Notes: generated from the sequence alone by a model not told the origin. A DNA stretch of 64,000 nucleotides from Micromonospora siamensis (GCF_900090305.1 NZ_LT607751.1:1116001-1180000), one strand, 5' to 3'; positions 16,285-24,459 are shown, counted from the stretch's first letter. Translations and numbers: made by a program.

Positions 16285-17185
16285 GCCCGCCCAGCGCCCG
16301 GTGGCGGCGGAGCAGGTCGTGCAGGGCGGCGGCGGTCGCGTCGTCGGCGGGGAGGAACGCCTCCATCCGCAGTTCGGCCAGGGCCACGTCGGTGGTCGTA
16401 CCGAAGTGGGTCAGCGTGGTCATCAACCGCAGCTCGCCGTCGCCGTGCCGCAGCCGCAACGGGACGGCGAAGCCCAGGTAGCCGGGGCCCGGGTCGCGGG
16501 GCCGCTCCGGGACCAGCGCGGCCAGCTCGTCGACCAGCGCCGTCAGCCGATCGTGCGGATCACGGGCGGCCTCGGCGCGCAGCCCGTCGAGCACGTGCCA
16601 GGCCCACTCGTCGAGGTTGACGATCCTGCCCGCCAGCCCCGCGGGGTGCAGCAGCACCCGGGGGACGCTCACCGGCGGCGTCAGCAGCTCCGGCGTCACC
16701 GGCCCGGCCAGCGCCGAAAGGGCCTCGTTGGCCAGCAGCAGGTCGCCGAAGCGGTCCACCACCACGGCGGGGAACGGCAGGTGCCCGTCGAGCACCCGGG
16801 TCAGCGCCGCGCGGACCGGCGCCAGCCGGGGATCGTCGAGGTGGCCCTGCGGGTACGCGGGCGCGTAGCCGGCGGCGAGCAGCAGGGTGTTGCGTTCCCG
16901 CAGCGGCATCCCCAGCGACTCGGCCAGCCGGATCACCATGGTCCGGCCCGGATGGGAGCGGCCGCTCTCGATGAAGCTCAGGTGCCGCTGGGTGGTGCCG
17001 GCGGCCAGGGCCAGTTCCAGTTGGCTGAGCCGCCGCCGGGCCCGCCACTCCCGCAGGGCGGTGCTGAAGCCGGTGGCCGCGGCCCGGCCGGCGGGACCCG
17101 GTGCCCCGCTGGCCCGGGTGCCCGGCTCCGACACCTTCCCGCCCCGGGTGCCCGCCTCCGCCGGCAGCCGCTGTTCGACCGTCAC
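16268..17185 (-). CDS. XRE-family regulator with MmyB-like ligand domain
   Basis: About 305 residues. The helix-turn-helix reads RRRLSQLELALAAGTTQRHL with SFIESGRSHPGR, followed by an MmyB-like PAS-fold domain (FPAVVVDRFGDLLLANEALS to the end) that binds small hydrophobic ligands in relatives. Regulators of this type usually stand divergent to a dehydrogenase they control, and an MDR oxidoreductase gene does begin 128 bp away on the other strand. The GTG at 17183-17185 is the first good start; an alternative GTG lies about 20 codons inside. Confidence 0.85.
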   Translation of the reverse strand: MTVEQRLPAEAGTRGGKVSEPGTRASGAPGPAGRAAATGFSTALREWRARRRLSQLELALAAGTTQRHLSFIESGRSHPGRTMVIRLAESLGMPLRERNTLLLAAGYAPAYPQGHLDDPRLAPVRAALTRVLDGHLPFPAVVVDRFGDLLLANEALSALAGPVTPELLTPPVSVPRVLLHPAGLAGRIVNLDEWAWHVLDGLRAEAARDPHDRLTALVDELAALVPERPRDPGPGYLGFAVPLRLRHGDGELRLMTTLTHFGTTTDVALAELRMEAFLPADDATAAALHDLLRRHRALGGLTGPG

Positions 17186-17312
17186 CTCTGCGTGTCTACC
17201 CCAGTAGTCACACCTCGGCCATTCCCTGCCGGGAATTGTCCGGCCGCGCCGGGCGGCCGCATCGTCGCCGAGGAGGCCGGCGCTGTCCGGCGCGACGAGA
17301 GAGGACGCCAGC

Positions 17313-18311
17313 GTGCGCAGTTTCCACGTCGATTCGGGGGCGGGCATCGCCGGCCTCGCCGTACGCGAGCACGACCGGCCGATCCCCGGGCCGGGCGAGG
17401 CGCTGGTGGCGGTACGGGCGGTGTCGCTGAGCTTCCGCGAGCTGATGATCCTGCGCGGGAACTACGTGCTGCCGGTGAAGCCGGACGTGGTGCCGGTCAG
17501 CGACGGGGCCGGTCAGGTGGTGGCGGTCGGCCCGGGGGTACGCGGGGTGGCGGTCGGGGACCGGGTGACCGCGGCGGTGTTCCCGTACTGGCGGGACGGG
17601 CGGCTGGACCCCGAACTGCTGCCGCAGCTGGGCGGCTCGCTCGACGGCATGCTCACCGAGTACGCGCTCCTGCCGGCCGACGCGTTGGTGCCGATCCCCG
17701 CGCACCTGTCGTACGCGGAGGGGGCGACCCTGCCGTGCGCGGCCGTGACGGCCTGGAACGCGCTGACCGGCGTGCGGGCCGGCGACACCGTGCTGACGCT
17801 CGGCTCGGGTGGGGTGTCGCTGTTCGCGCTGCAGCTGGCCCGGCTGCGCGGCGCGCGGGTGATCGCCACGACCGGCCGCGCCGACCGGGCGGAGCGGCTG
17901 CGGGCGCTCGGCGCCGAGCAGGTCGTGGACCGGGCGGCGCACCCGGACTGGCCGGCCCGGGTCCGCGAGTTGACCGGCGGGCGGGGCGTCGACCGGGTGG
18001 TGGACGTGGTCGGTGACGTGGCGGCGGCGTTGCGCTGCGTCGCGTACCAGGGGGAGGTGGCCTGCGTGGGCTTCCTGGCCGGGGTACGGCCGAAGCTCGA
18101 CACGGGGTCGCTCTTCGCTGCCGGCGCGGCGGTGCGACCGGTGGCGGTCGGCAGCCGGTCCCAGTTCGTGGCGATGAACCGGGCGATCGAGGCGAACGGG
18201 TTACGGCCGGTGGTCGATCGGGTCTTTTCGTTCGACGAGGCGGTGGCCGCCTTCCGGTACTACGAGTCGGGGGCGCCGTTCGGCAAGGTGGTGGTCACGA
18301 TCGGTCGCTGA
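17313..18311 (+). CDS. Zinc-free MDR alcohol dehydrogenase/oxidoreductase
   Basis: 332 residues of the MDR superfamily. GroES-like N-domain with LSFRELMILRGNY, Rossmann motif LTLGSGGVSLFALQLARLRG, and C-terminal ending YYESGAPFGKVVVTIG. The zinc-ligand cysteines are absent, which groups it with quinone-reductase-like enzymes. The divergent XRE-MmyB regulator next door probably controls it: that pairing is common in actinobacteria and often responds to an aldehyde or lipophilic substrate. The GTG start at 17313 has AGAGGA at a good distance. Confidence 0.88.
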   Translation: MRSFHVDSGAGIAGLAVREHDRPIPGPGEALVAVRAVSLSFRELMILRGNYVLPVKPDVVPVSDGAGQVVAVGPGVRGVAVGDRVTAAVFPYWRDGRLDPELLPQLGGSLDGMLTEYALLPADALVPIPAHLSYAEGATLPCAAVTAWNALTGVRAGDTVLTLGSGGVSLFALQLARLRGARVIATTGRADRAERLRALGAEQVVDRAAHPDWPARVRELTGGRGVDRVVDVVGDVAAALRCVAYQGEVACVGFLAGVRPKLDTGSLFAAGAAVRPVAVGSRSQFVAMNRAIEANGLRPVVDRVFSFDEAVAAFRYYESGAPFGKVVVTIGR

Positions 18312-18477
18312 CCTGCTCCCCGGGTGGCGGACCGGGGAGACGTGGGGAAGTGTGGGGTCTGTTCTTAACACCTGTTACGTGGTCTGATACCGGAGACGGC
18401 GAGGTGTCATGCCCCCTTCGCGGCGTCCCCCGTCGATCCCGATCTTTCCGTCGACCCCCATGCGTGAAAGGTGCACG

Positions 18478-19440
18478 ATGCGCAGAACGTCGTTCAACCT
18501 GGCGGTGCTCACCGCCACCGCGGCCACCTTCCTGACCGGTGGCGGCGCCGCCGGCGCGGTGGCCAACGCGGCCCCCGCCACCACCCCCTCCGCCGGCGCG
18601 GCGGCCTGTGCGCCCGGAGCTGAGGCGCCCAGCGTGGCCCGCGTCGCCGCGGGCGCCACCGCCCAGGAGCCGGAGCTCTACTCGAAGAACGAGGCCAACG
18701 CCTACGGCGTCATCAAGGACTCGCCGCGGCTGGCCAACGGCAGCGTCACCATCCCCACCGTCTTCCACATGGTCTCCGACCACACCCTCACCGCGGCCGA
18801 GACCACCCGGTGGAAGACCCTGATCGCCAACCAGATGCAGGTCCTCAACGACTCGTACTCCGGGAAGACCTCGGCGTCCGCGTCCGACACCCCGTTCCGG
18901 TTCGACCTGGTCGACACCACCTGGACCGTGAACAGCGCCTGGTACACCGTCGAGCCCGGCAAGAACGAGCGCGACATGAAGAAGGCCCTCTACACCGGTG
19001 ACTCGGAGACGCTGAACGTCTACGCGGCGAACATCGGCGGCGGGCTGCTCGGCTGGGCGTACTTCCCGAAGGGCTACAACAACGGCCGCGACTACATCGA
19101 CGGCGTGGTGATGCTCGACGAGTCGATGCCGGGCGGCACCGCCGGCAAGTACGCCGAGGGTGACACCCTCACGCACGAGGTCGGGCACTGGCTGATGCTG
19201 GAGCACACCTTCGCGCACGGCTGCGCCGCCTCCGGCGACTTCGTGGCCGACACCCCGCGTGAGGCGTACCCGCAGTTCAACTGCCCGGTCGGCGCGGACT
19301 CCTGCACCGCCCCGGGCCTGGACCCGATCCACAACTTCATGGACTACACGCAGGACTCCTGCATGAACGAGTTCACCCCGGGTCAGGCGGACCGGATGAG
19401 CGACGCGTGGGTCGCCTTCCGGGCCGGCGGCGCCGGCTGA
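18478..19440 (+). CDS. Secreted zinc metalloprotease, M43 (pappalysin-like)
   Basis: 320 residues with an N-terminal Sec-type signal peptide (MRRTSFNLAVLTATAATFLT, cleavage likely near ANAAPA). The extended zinc motif HEVGHWLMLEH lies at about residues 233-243, and the Met-turn is NFMDYTQDSC. Conserved cysteines in HGCAASGDF and FNCPVGADSC suit an extracellular enzyme. The family hydrolyses extracellular proteins. The ATG at 18478 has GAAAGG 7 nt upstream and sits directly before the signal peptide. A strong hairpin follows the stop. Confidence 0.94.
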   Translation: MRRTSFNLAVLTATAATFLTGGGAAGAVANAAPATTPSAGAAACAPGAEAPSVARVAAGATAQEPELYSKNEANAYGVIKDSPRLANGSVTIPTVFHMVSDHTLTAAETTRWKTLIANQMQVLNDSYSGKTSASASDTPFRFDLVDTTWTVNSAWYTVEPGKNERDMKKALYTGDSETLNVYAANIGGGLLGWAYFPKGYNNGRDYIDGVVMLDESMPGGTAGKYAEGDTLTHEVGHWLMLEHTFAHGCAASGDFVADTPREAYPQFNCPVGADSCTAPGLDPIHNFMDYTQDSCMNEFTPGQADRMSDAWVAFRAGGAG

Positions 19441-19455
19441 TCCAGCTCGACCCGT

Positions 19456-19491
19456 GACGGGGTCGACGGGCTACGGCCCGTCGACCCCGTC
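19456..19491. terminator. Strong hairpin after the metalloprotease
   Basis: A perfect 16-bp stem (19456-19471 with 19476-19491) encloses the tetraloop TACG. It lies 15 bp after the metalloprotease stop and faces the 3' end of the convergent DinB-like gene. Confidence 0.8.
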
Positions 19492-19505
19492 TTCCGTAGC
19501 GCCCA

Positions 19506-19584
19506 CAAGATCGCGCACGATCGTGGAAGTAGTGGCCACCCAAGCACTCCGAGACCACTGTTTCCTGGATCGGGCGTGATCTTG
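19506..19584. repeat. REP-like 30-bp imperfect inverted repeat
   Basis: Two 30-bp arms (19506-19535 and 19555-19584) match at 24 of 30 positions when one is inverted; each outer end reads CAAGATC and each inner end AGTGG. They enclose 19 bp. The element lies between convergent genes, next to a terminator. It is unrelated to the 27-bp family elsewhere in the window. Confidence 0.75.
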
Positions 19585-19661
19585 CGGGGCGGTACGCGAC
19601 CGTCGCGCCGGGCCGAGCGGGGCGGTGGGCGGTGGCCGTGGATCTGTGGGGCGTCGGGGGG

Positions 19662-20255
19662 TCAGTCGGGTAGCGGGGCTCCGTGCCAGCGCCACTGCGC
19701 CAGGCGGGGACGGCCAGGCAGTTCGATGCGCCCGGTGGCCCAGCGCAGGGCCGCCCACGGTTCCTCCCCGGCCAGCTCCCGCGCCTGCTCGGGATGGAGG
19801 CGGGCGAGCACCCGGGCGCACACGTCGCGCGGCGGGTCGAGGGTCAGGCCGAGGCCACGGGCGATGTCGTCACCGTGCACCAGCGCCTCCACGCATCCCA
19901 TCGCGGCGAAGCCCTCCGGGTCGGCCAGCCCCGCCGGGTGGTAGGCCCGGACCTCCGGCCCGGATGCGCGCACGCTGGCGGCCAGCAGCCGGCCGCCCAC
20001 CTCGGCGAACTCCAGCACCTCGGCGGGCGAGGCGTCCTGGTTGGCGTTGGCCATGAAGCGGGTGAACCGCTGCTCGGGGCGGGCAATCAGCTGTCCCGCG
20101 AACGACAGCAGGCAGTCGCCGACGTGCTCGGCGGTGTGCCAGCAGTCCCACTCCAGGTCGCCGGCCGGCACGGACCAGTTTCGGTTGGTGGCCGGTCGAA
20201 GGGCGGTGACGACGCTGGACAGGGCTGCGTCGAGATCATCGGCGGTGACCGGCAC
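19662..20255 (-). CDS. DinB/maleylpyruvate isomerase-like protein
   Basis: 197 residues, all-alpha four-helix bundle type. Metal-ligand-type residues appear in DLEWDCWHTAEHVGDCLLS and MGCVEALVHGDDIARGLG, the two His-containing helices of the mycothiol-dependent maleylpyruvate isomerase N-domain family. Such proteins are thought to use mycothiol, the actinobacterial thiol; the substrate is unknown. The GTG at 20253-20255 follows GGAGG at 6 nt spacing, so I reject the longer upstream frame. Confidence 0.85.
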   Translation of the reverse strand: MPVTADDLDAALSSVVTALRPATNRNWSVPAGDLEWDCWHTAEHVGDCLLSFAGQLIARPEQRFTRFMANANQDASPAEVLEFAEVGGRLLAASVRASGPEVRAYHPAGLADPEGFAAMGCVEALVHGDDIARGLGLTLDPPRDVCARVLARLHPEQARELAGEEPWAALRWATGRIELPGRPRLAQWRWHGAPLPD

Positions 20256-20328
20256 GGTTTCCTCCAGGGGCAAGGGAACGATGCCTGCACCCTGCCGGCA
20301 GGGTCCGACAGTCCGAGCGAGCGAGGCA

Positions 20329-20362
20329 TTGGTCAAGTGGTACCACTGGTAGTACCATGACC
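20329..20362 (+). promoter_or_regulatory. hicAB promoter with overlapping palindromic operator
   Basis: A -35 box TTGGTC (20329-20334) and a -10 box TACCAT (20353-20358) are 18 bp apart, and the hicA GTG follows 6 nt after the -10 box. Overlying both is an inverted repeat: GGTCA...TGGTAC in the left half and GTACCA TGACC in the right half (20331-20362). HicB antitoxins autoregulate by binding such sites. Confidence 0.7.
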
Positions 20363-20364
20363 GT

Positions 20365-20610
20365 GTGCCCTCGATAGCCAAGCTCGTCGAAGCGATGCGA
20401 CAGCACCAGCAGAACATCGCCTACAACGATCTCTACCGGGTGTGCGAGCACTACTTCGGCAAGCCACGGCAGGTCGGCACCTCGCATGCGGTGTTCAGGA
20501 TGCCGTGGGCCGGTGACCCGCGCGTCAACATCCAGGACGACAAGGGCAAGGCAAAGGCGTACCAGGTCCGGCAAGTCCTCAAGGCGATCGACAAGAAGGA
20601 GGCCATGTGA
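20365..20610 (+). CDS. hicA: HicA-like mRNA interferase toxin
   Basis: 81 residues. It has the HicA-type double-stranded-RNA-binding fold pattern, with KPRQVGTSHAVFRMPW carrying the conserved Gly-(Thr/Ser)-Ser-His of the catalytic histidine, followed by a Lys-rich end QDDKGKAKAYQVRQVLKAID. HicA toxins cleave mRNA and halt translation until neutralised by HicB. The GTG at 20365 is apparently leaderless. Its TGA shares one base with the next ATG. Confidence 0.85.
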   Translation: MPSIAKLVEAMRQHQQNIAYNDLYRVCEHYFGKPRQVGTSHAVFRMPWAGDPRVNIQDDKGKAKAYQVRQVLKAIDKKEAM

Positions 20611-20954
20611 TGCAGCCCGACGCCCGTCCCGAGATCACGCACTACACCTACCGCGTCACCTGGTCGGCTGATGACCAGGAGTTCGTAGCCACCTGTGCCG
20701 AGTTCCCGTCGCTCTCCTGGCTGGCGCCCTCGCAGATCGAAGCCCTGAAGGGGCTGGAAGACATGTTGCAGCAGGTGATCGCCGACATGGAGGAGCAGGG
20801 CGAACAGGTTCCCCTGCCGTTCGCCGAGCGCAGCTACTCCGGCAAGTTCAACCTGCGAGTCGGGGAGAGCCTGCACCGGGAACTCGCGATGCAGGCCGCC
20901 GAGGACGGCATGAGCCTCAACCAGTACGTCCTGCGCAAGCTCCGGGCGGCATGA
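20610..20954 (+). CDS. hicB: HicB-like antitoxin
   Basis: 114 residues. The N-terminal half is the HicB RNase H-like fold (YTYRVTWSADDQEFVATCAE, FPSLSWLAPSQIEALKGLED) and the C-terminal half is an Arc/HicB-type DNA-binding helix (FNLRVGESLHRELAMQAAED, GMSLNQYVLRKL). It should bind and block HicA and repress the operon. AAGGAGG lies 7 nt before the ATG at 20610, which overlaps the hicA stop by one base. Confidence 0.9.
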   Translation: MQPDARPEITHYTYRVTWSADDQEFVATCAEFPSLSWLAPSQIEALKGLEDMLQQVIADMEEQGEQVPLPFAERSYSGKFNLRVGESLHRELAMQAAEDGMSLNQYVLRKLRAA

Positions 20955-21081
20955 CGCCAGCCGGACCGGCGGCCTACCAAAACCGCATAACCCGGAGAGG
21001 GCGGGCGGAGAGCACCGCGCGGCCTCCGGCACCGGTCACAAATCGATGTCCTTCCCGGGAACGTGCTGGTAGACAACGGCG

Positions 21082-21855
21082 GTGGCAAAGACTCTGGAGT
21101 TCCCCGACCGGCTGCGGCTGATCGACGACCGGTCGGCCGCCTTCCGCGCCGCGATCGCCGCCGCGCCCAGCCTCGACTCGCAGGTGCCCACCTGCCCCGA
21201 GTGGACGCTGTTCGACCTGGCGCGGCACATCGGCGAGGGCCGTCGCTCCTGGGCCGCCACCGTGGCCGCCGGCCCGACCGCTTCGGGCCGGTCCCCGTTC
21301 GAGGGCCCGGCCGCGCCCCGGGAGCGCGAGGCCCTGGTGGCCTGGCTGGCCGAATCGACGCAGCAACTGCTGGTCGCGTTGCGGGAGGCCGGCCCGGATC
21401 GGGGCTGCTGGGCTTGGTGGGACGGGTCGCAGTCGCCGCTGACCTGTGGTGCCGTCGCCCGGCACCAGCTCCAGGAGATCGCGGTGCACACCTACGACGC
21501 CCAAGCCACCGTGGGCGCCGCGGAGCCGCTGCCGGACGAGGTGGCGCTCGACGGCGTCGAGGACTTCCTGTTCACCTGCTGCGCGACGACGGTCGCCTGG
21601 CCCCACGAGCCCGCCGCCGTCGACTACCACGCCACCGAGGGCCGATCCTGGCGCCAGTGGGTCTCCGCCGACGGGTCACGCATCGCCCGCCTGCCGGACC
21701 CCGCCGCCGAAGGCGAGGACCCGGACACGTCCCTCCGGGCCACGGCCAGCGAGCTGGTGCTGTCCTTCTACGGCCGAATTCCGACGCAGTCCCTGAAGGT
21801 CGACGGCGACGGGCGGATCTTCGAGCTGCTGGAGGCCTGGGACATGGAGGACTAG
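21082..21855 (+). CDS. Maleylpyruvate isomerase-family mycothiol-dependent enzyme
   Basis: 257 residues. The N-domain has VPTCPEWTLFDLARHIGEGRR, in which the helix end carries the metal-binding His, and a second signature GAVARHQLQEIAVHTYDAQA. The C-terminal domain (from EGRSWRQWVSADG) is the SCP2-like extension common to this family. Relatives use mycothiol as cofactor. The GTG at 21082 has a TAGACA box 6 nt upstream, so the mRNA is probably leaderless. The neighbouring DinB-like gene at 19662 is a shorter relative. Confidence 0.88.
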   Translation: MAKTLEFPDRLRLIDDRSAAFRAAIAAAPSLDSQVPTCPEWTLFDLARHIGEGRRSWAATVAAGPTASGRSPFEGPAAPREREALVAWLAESTQQLLVALREAGPDRGCWAWWDGSQSPLTCGAVARHQLQEIAVHTYDAQATVGAAEPLPDEVALDGVEDFLFTCCATTVAWPHEPAAVDYHATEGRSWRQWVSADGSRIARLPDPAAEGEDPDTSLRATASELVLSFYGRIPTQSLKVDGDGRIFELLEAWDMED

Positions 21856-21880
21856 GACGGGCCACTGCCGCTGCCTCCGG

Positions 21881-22162
21881 TCACCGCACCCTGAGCCGGT
21901 CTGCCAGCCACGGCGCGCGGCGCGCGCACGTCGTGGTGTGGTCCGCCGGCAGCGCACATCGGCCACGGCCGTCGGGCAGTGGCCGGTCGCAGAATACCCA
22001 ATGGCGTACGCCCTGGTAGTCCTCGGCCGACACGGTGACTCCGCCGGGGTCGACGCGGGCGCTGAGCTGCGCCAACACCCGGGCGGCCGTACGCGCGAAG
22101 ATCCGGGCGCGGTGCAGGTCCGGCGCGGTGACCGGCAGGTGGATCACCCAGCGCGCGGTCAT
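21881..22162 (-). CDS. Small conserved hypothetical protein, partner of the DivIVA-like protein
   Basis: 93 residues, start ATG 22160-22162 overlapping the previous gene's TGA (ATGA), so translation is coupled. It has no membrane span. Notable features are two Cys/His groups, HWVFCDRPLPDGRGRCALPA and DHTTTCARRAPW, which could bind a metal. I do not recognise a family. It forms a two-gene operon with a DivIVA-like coiled-coil protein. Confidence 0.65.
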   Translation of the reverse strand: MTARWVIHLPVTAPDLHRARIFARTAARVLAQLSARVDPGGVTVSAEDYQGVRHWVFCDRPLPDGRGRCALPADHTTTCARRAPWLADRLRVR

Positions 22163-22449
22163 CGGTAGCGGCGGTTCGCCGACTGGGCGCTCTGCCACGT
22201 ACGCAGGGCGTTCTTGATGCGTACGTTCTCCTCCTGGACCGCGACCAGGGCGGTCTGCGCGACCGCCAGTTCGTCGGCGACCCGGTGCAGGAAGGCGCGG
22301 ATCTCGACCGGGTCGAGACCGTGCCGGCGCTGGTTGAAGCAGCGTTCGCGCACCTGCCAGGGGCGCAGCGGACCGCTCCTGATCGTGGGGGTCGGTGCGA
22401 GTTGCGGTGTGTCGGGCCGGCGGGTCAGCCGGCGGAGCAGGTTGCGCAC
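22159..22449 (-). CDS. Small DivIVA-domain protein
   Basis: 96 residues. A basic N-terminus (VRNLLRRLTRRPD) is followed by the DivIVA-type segment LRPWQVRERCFNQRRHGLDP with VEIRAFLHRVADEL and a short coiled coil VAQTALVAVQEENVRIKNAL. DivIVA proteins sense membrane curvature at poles and septa; this one is about a third of the length of true polar DivIVA, so it may be an adaptor or regulator. The GTG at 22447-22449 is uncertain; no strong ribosome-binding site precedes it. Confidence 0.7.
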   Translation of the reverse strand: MRNLLRRLTRRPDTPQLAPTPTIRSGPLRPWQVRERCFNQRRHGLDPVEIRAFLHRVADELAVAQTALVAVQEENVRIKNALRTWQSAQSANRRYR

Positions 22450-22830
22450 GAGGTGACCGCCCTTCGTGAAGGCCGTGAAGTCGTGGTGGAAGGGGCGGCC
22501 TCCGCCGGTTGCGGTCGGCGGAGACCGCCCGTCCTGCCGCCTTACGGGGTACGGCGGCAGGGCCGCGCCGGGGGAGCGCGGAGGGGGTTGGTCTCGACGG
22601 CGATGCGAGACCTCCACGAGAGGCGCCAACCGACCGCAGCAGCACCGCATCACCGAGAGCGACGCTACCGATGCAGCTTCACTTACGTCAAGTACATCGG
22701 CATCGTCTTGTGCCCAACCTTCATCAGTAGCAGCTGTGTCAGCACTGTCACCTCTTTCAGTAGATGCATTGCCTGCGTCGAGGGAGTCGATCGATACTGG
22801 GTGGGCCAACCGACTGCAAGGGGCCGCACT
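22450..22830. other. Divergent promoter region between the DivIVA-like and GntR genes
   Basis: 381 bp with no convincing gene. The half near the GntR gene (about 22665-22800) is clearly less GC-rich than the surroundings, with stretches such as CTTACGTCAAGTACATCGGC, and probably carries promoters for both directions. I cannot name a specific operator. Confidence 0.4.
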
Positions 22831-23058
22831 GTGCCTATCCCGCCCACCATGGACGAACTGCTCGACGACCTGCGGAGGAAGATCAAGGACGGGACGTACC
22901 CACCGGGAAGCCAGCTGCCTGCGGGTCGGGTGCTCGCCGACTCGTACGACGTCTCGCACTCGACCATCCAGCGGGCGATCGCAACGCTGCGAGAGCAGGG
23001 GGTGCTGGTGGGCCGGCCGGGTCGCGGTGTCTTCGTCGCAGAGGCCCCACGGCGTTGA
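22831..23058 (+). CDS. Short GntR-family regulator (DNA-binding domain only)
   Basis: 75 residues containing one complete winged helix-turn-helix: LRRKIKDGTYPPGSQLPAGR, SYDVSHSTIQRAIATLREQG and VLVGRPGRGVFV. The effector domain of full GntR proteins is absent. It probably controls the divergent DivIVA-like operon, itself, or both. GTG 22831 follows AAGGGG; an ATG at 22849 is the alternative. Confidence 0.82.
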   Translation: MPIPPTMDELLDDLRRKIKDGTYPPGSQLPAGRVLADSYDVSHSTIQRAIATLREQGVLVGRPGRGVFVAEAPRR

Positions 23059-23137
23059 ACCGGGCTGGCCGACGGTGACGATGCAGGGCCCGGCGTGCGG
23101 CGGAACACTTCCACCGGCCGGCTGCCGGCAATGTCGG

Positions 23138-23181
23138 GTCTCAGGACGTGCGTGACAGATCAGTCTCGGGACGTGGGTGAC
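23138..23181. repeat. Two direct 19-mers, possibly an IS481-type end
   Basis: GTCTCAGGACGTGCGTGAC (23138-23156) and GTCTCGGGACGTGGGTGAC (23163-23181) are direct repeats with two differences and a 25-bp period. From memory, IS481-family ends in actinobacteria carry such units, so this may be the stub of a lost element. No matching transposase gene is present. Confidence 0.45.
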
Positions 23182-23192
23182 TCGTCCGGCTA

Positions 23193-24125
23193 GGGCGTGT
23201 CCTGTCGATCAAGGAAGCCAGATGATGGCGGCGATGAGGACGAGGCTGGCCCGGTAGAGGGATGCGCGTTTGGCGTAGCGGGTGGCGAGGTCACGCCACT
23301 GCTTGAGCCGGTTGAAGCAGCGTTCAACGACGTTGCGCTTGCGGTAGACCGCTTTGTCGAAGGCCGGTGGCCTTCCGCCGGCGCTGCCCTTGGTGGCCCG
23401 GCGGGCGACTTGGTCTGACCGTTCAGGGATGACGTGCCGGATTCCTCGCTGCCGCAGGGCTCGGCGCGTCGAGTCATGCGCGTAGCCCTTGTCGGCGATC
23501 AGCACGTCGGGGCGCTTGCGGGGCCGACCGGGTCCGGGTTCGTTGACGCGGATCGCGTCCAGCAGTGCCAGTAGTTGGGGGTTGTCGCCGGCCTGGCCCG
23601 GGGTGAGCAGGATCGACAACGGCCGGCCGCGTCCGTCGACAGCCAGGTGGATTTTCGTGCTCAGTCCGCCACGGGATCGGCCGATGGCCTCGCCATCTTG
23701 CGTACCAGGTGTCGCCGGACTTGCCGGGGAGCCCCTTTTTTGCGGGTGCCAGCGGCATGCTGGTGTGCCCGCACGATCGACGAGTCGATGCTGATCGTCC
23801 ACTGCACAGGTGTGCCGTCGTCGTGGACCTGCGCCGCCGCGAGAATCCGATCCCACGTTCCGTCAGCGGTCCACCGGCGCAGCCGTTCGTGGCAGGTCTT
23901 CCATGGCCCGAAGCGTTCCGGCAGGTCACGCCACGGCGCACCCGTACGCAGCTTCCACAAGATCCCGTTGATGACCTGGCGGTGATCCCGCCACCGCCCC
24001 CGCGCACCGCCCGGCTCGGGAAGCAGCGGGGCGATAACCGCCCACGCCTCGTCGGTCAGCTCACCACGACGTACCACCGGCGCATTGTCAACGACCAACC
24101 ACTACAAGATCGGCAGGACACGCCC
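23193..24125 (-). mobile_element. IS5-family insertion sequence (IS427-like group)
   Basis: A 933-bp element bounded by 18-bp inverted repeats, GGGCGTGTCCTGTCGATC at the left and the same with one mismatch at the right. It is flanked by the dinucleotide TA at 23191-23192 and 24126-24127, consistent with target-site duplication. Both transposase frames are open and the catalytic residues are intact, so it may still be mobile. Confidence 0.92.
23209..24098 (-). CDS. IS5-family transposase made by -1 frameshifting
   Basis: orfA starts at TTG 24096-24098 and reads RRGELTDEAWAVIAPLLPEP with the first catalytic Asp in TISIDSSIVRAH; unshifted it ends at 23661. orfB supplies GRSRGGLSTKIHLAVDGRG, the second Asp in VLIADKGYAHD and the Glu in RNVVERCFNRLKQWRDLA. 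The slippery run A6G (minus strand of 23735-23741) sits at codons 120-121 of orfA; slipping back one base enters orfB and gives a 296-residue DDE transposase. The stop lies inside the inverted repeat. Confidence 0.88.
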
Positions 24126-24168
24126 TAGAAGATCTTGTAATTAGTTATGGGCTCTCGGTAAGGGCCGG

Positions 24169-24459
24169 TCAAGTTGTGTGCTCGTCGCACTCGGCTTCGA
24201 ACTCTGCGTGGCGTCGTTCCAGGTATCCCGGCCAGTCGGCTCGCGCGGCGATGACGTCGTCGACGGTGAGCTTGATGACGGCGCAGAAGCCGATGGAGCA
24301 GGCTCGGGGAGAGCTGGCGTCGATGAGGGAGACGCCGTGGATCTGGTCGCCGTCGTTATAGAGGCAGAGGACGGGGTGGAAGTGGCAGTCCTCGTAGATC
24401 TCGCCGGGCTTGATGTCGGCGGCCTGATCCTGGGTCACGGGTGCCATTGTGCAGGTCAT
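24169..24459 (-). CDS. Conserved hypothetical protein with Cys motifs
   Basis: About 96 residues. The core IKPGEIYEDCHFHPVLCLYN, then GVSLIDASSPRACSIGFCAV, has four cysteines and histidines in a pattern I have seen in small actinobacterial proteins of unknown function; metal binding is possible. There is no signal peptide. The ATG at 24457-24459 is chosen for length; an ATG four codons later is equally possible. The insertion sequence ends 43 bp downstream of its stop. Confidence 0.65.
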   Translation of the reverse strand: MTCTMAPVTQDQAADIKPGEIYEDCHFHPVLCLYNDGDQIHGVSLIDASSPRACSIGFCAVIKLTVDDVIAARADWPGYLERRHAEFEAECDEHTT

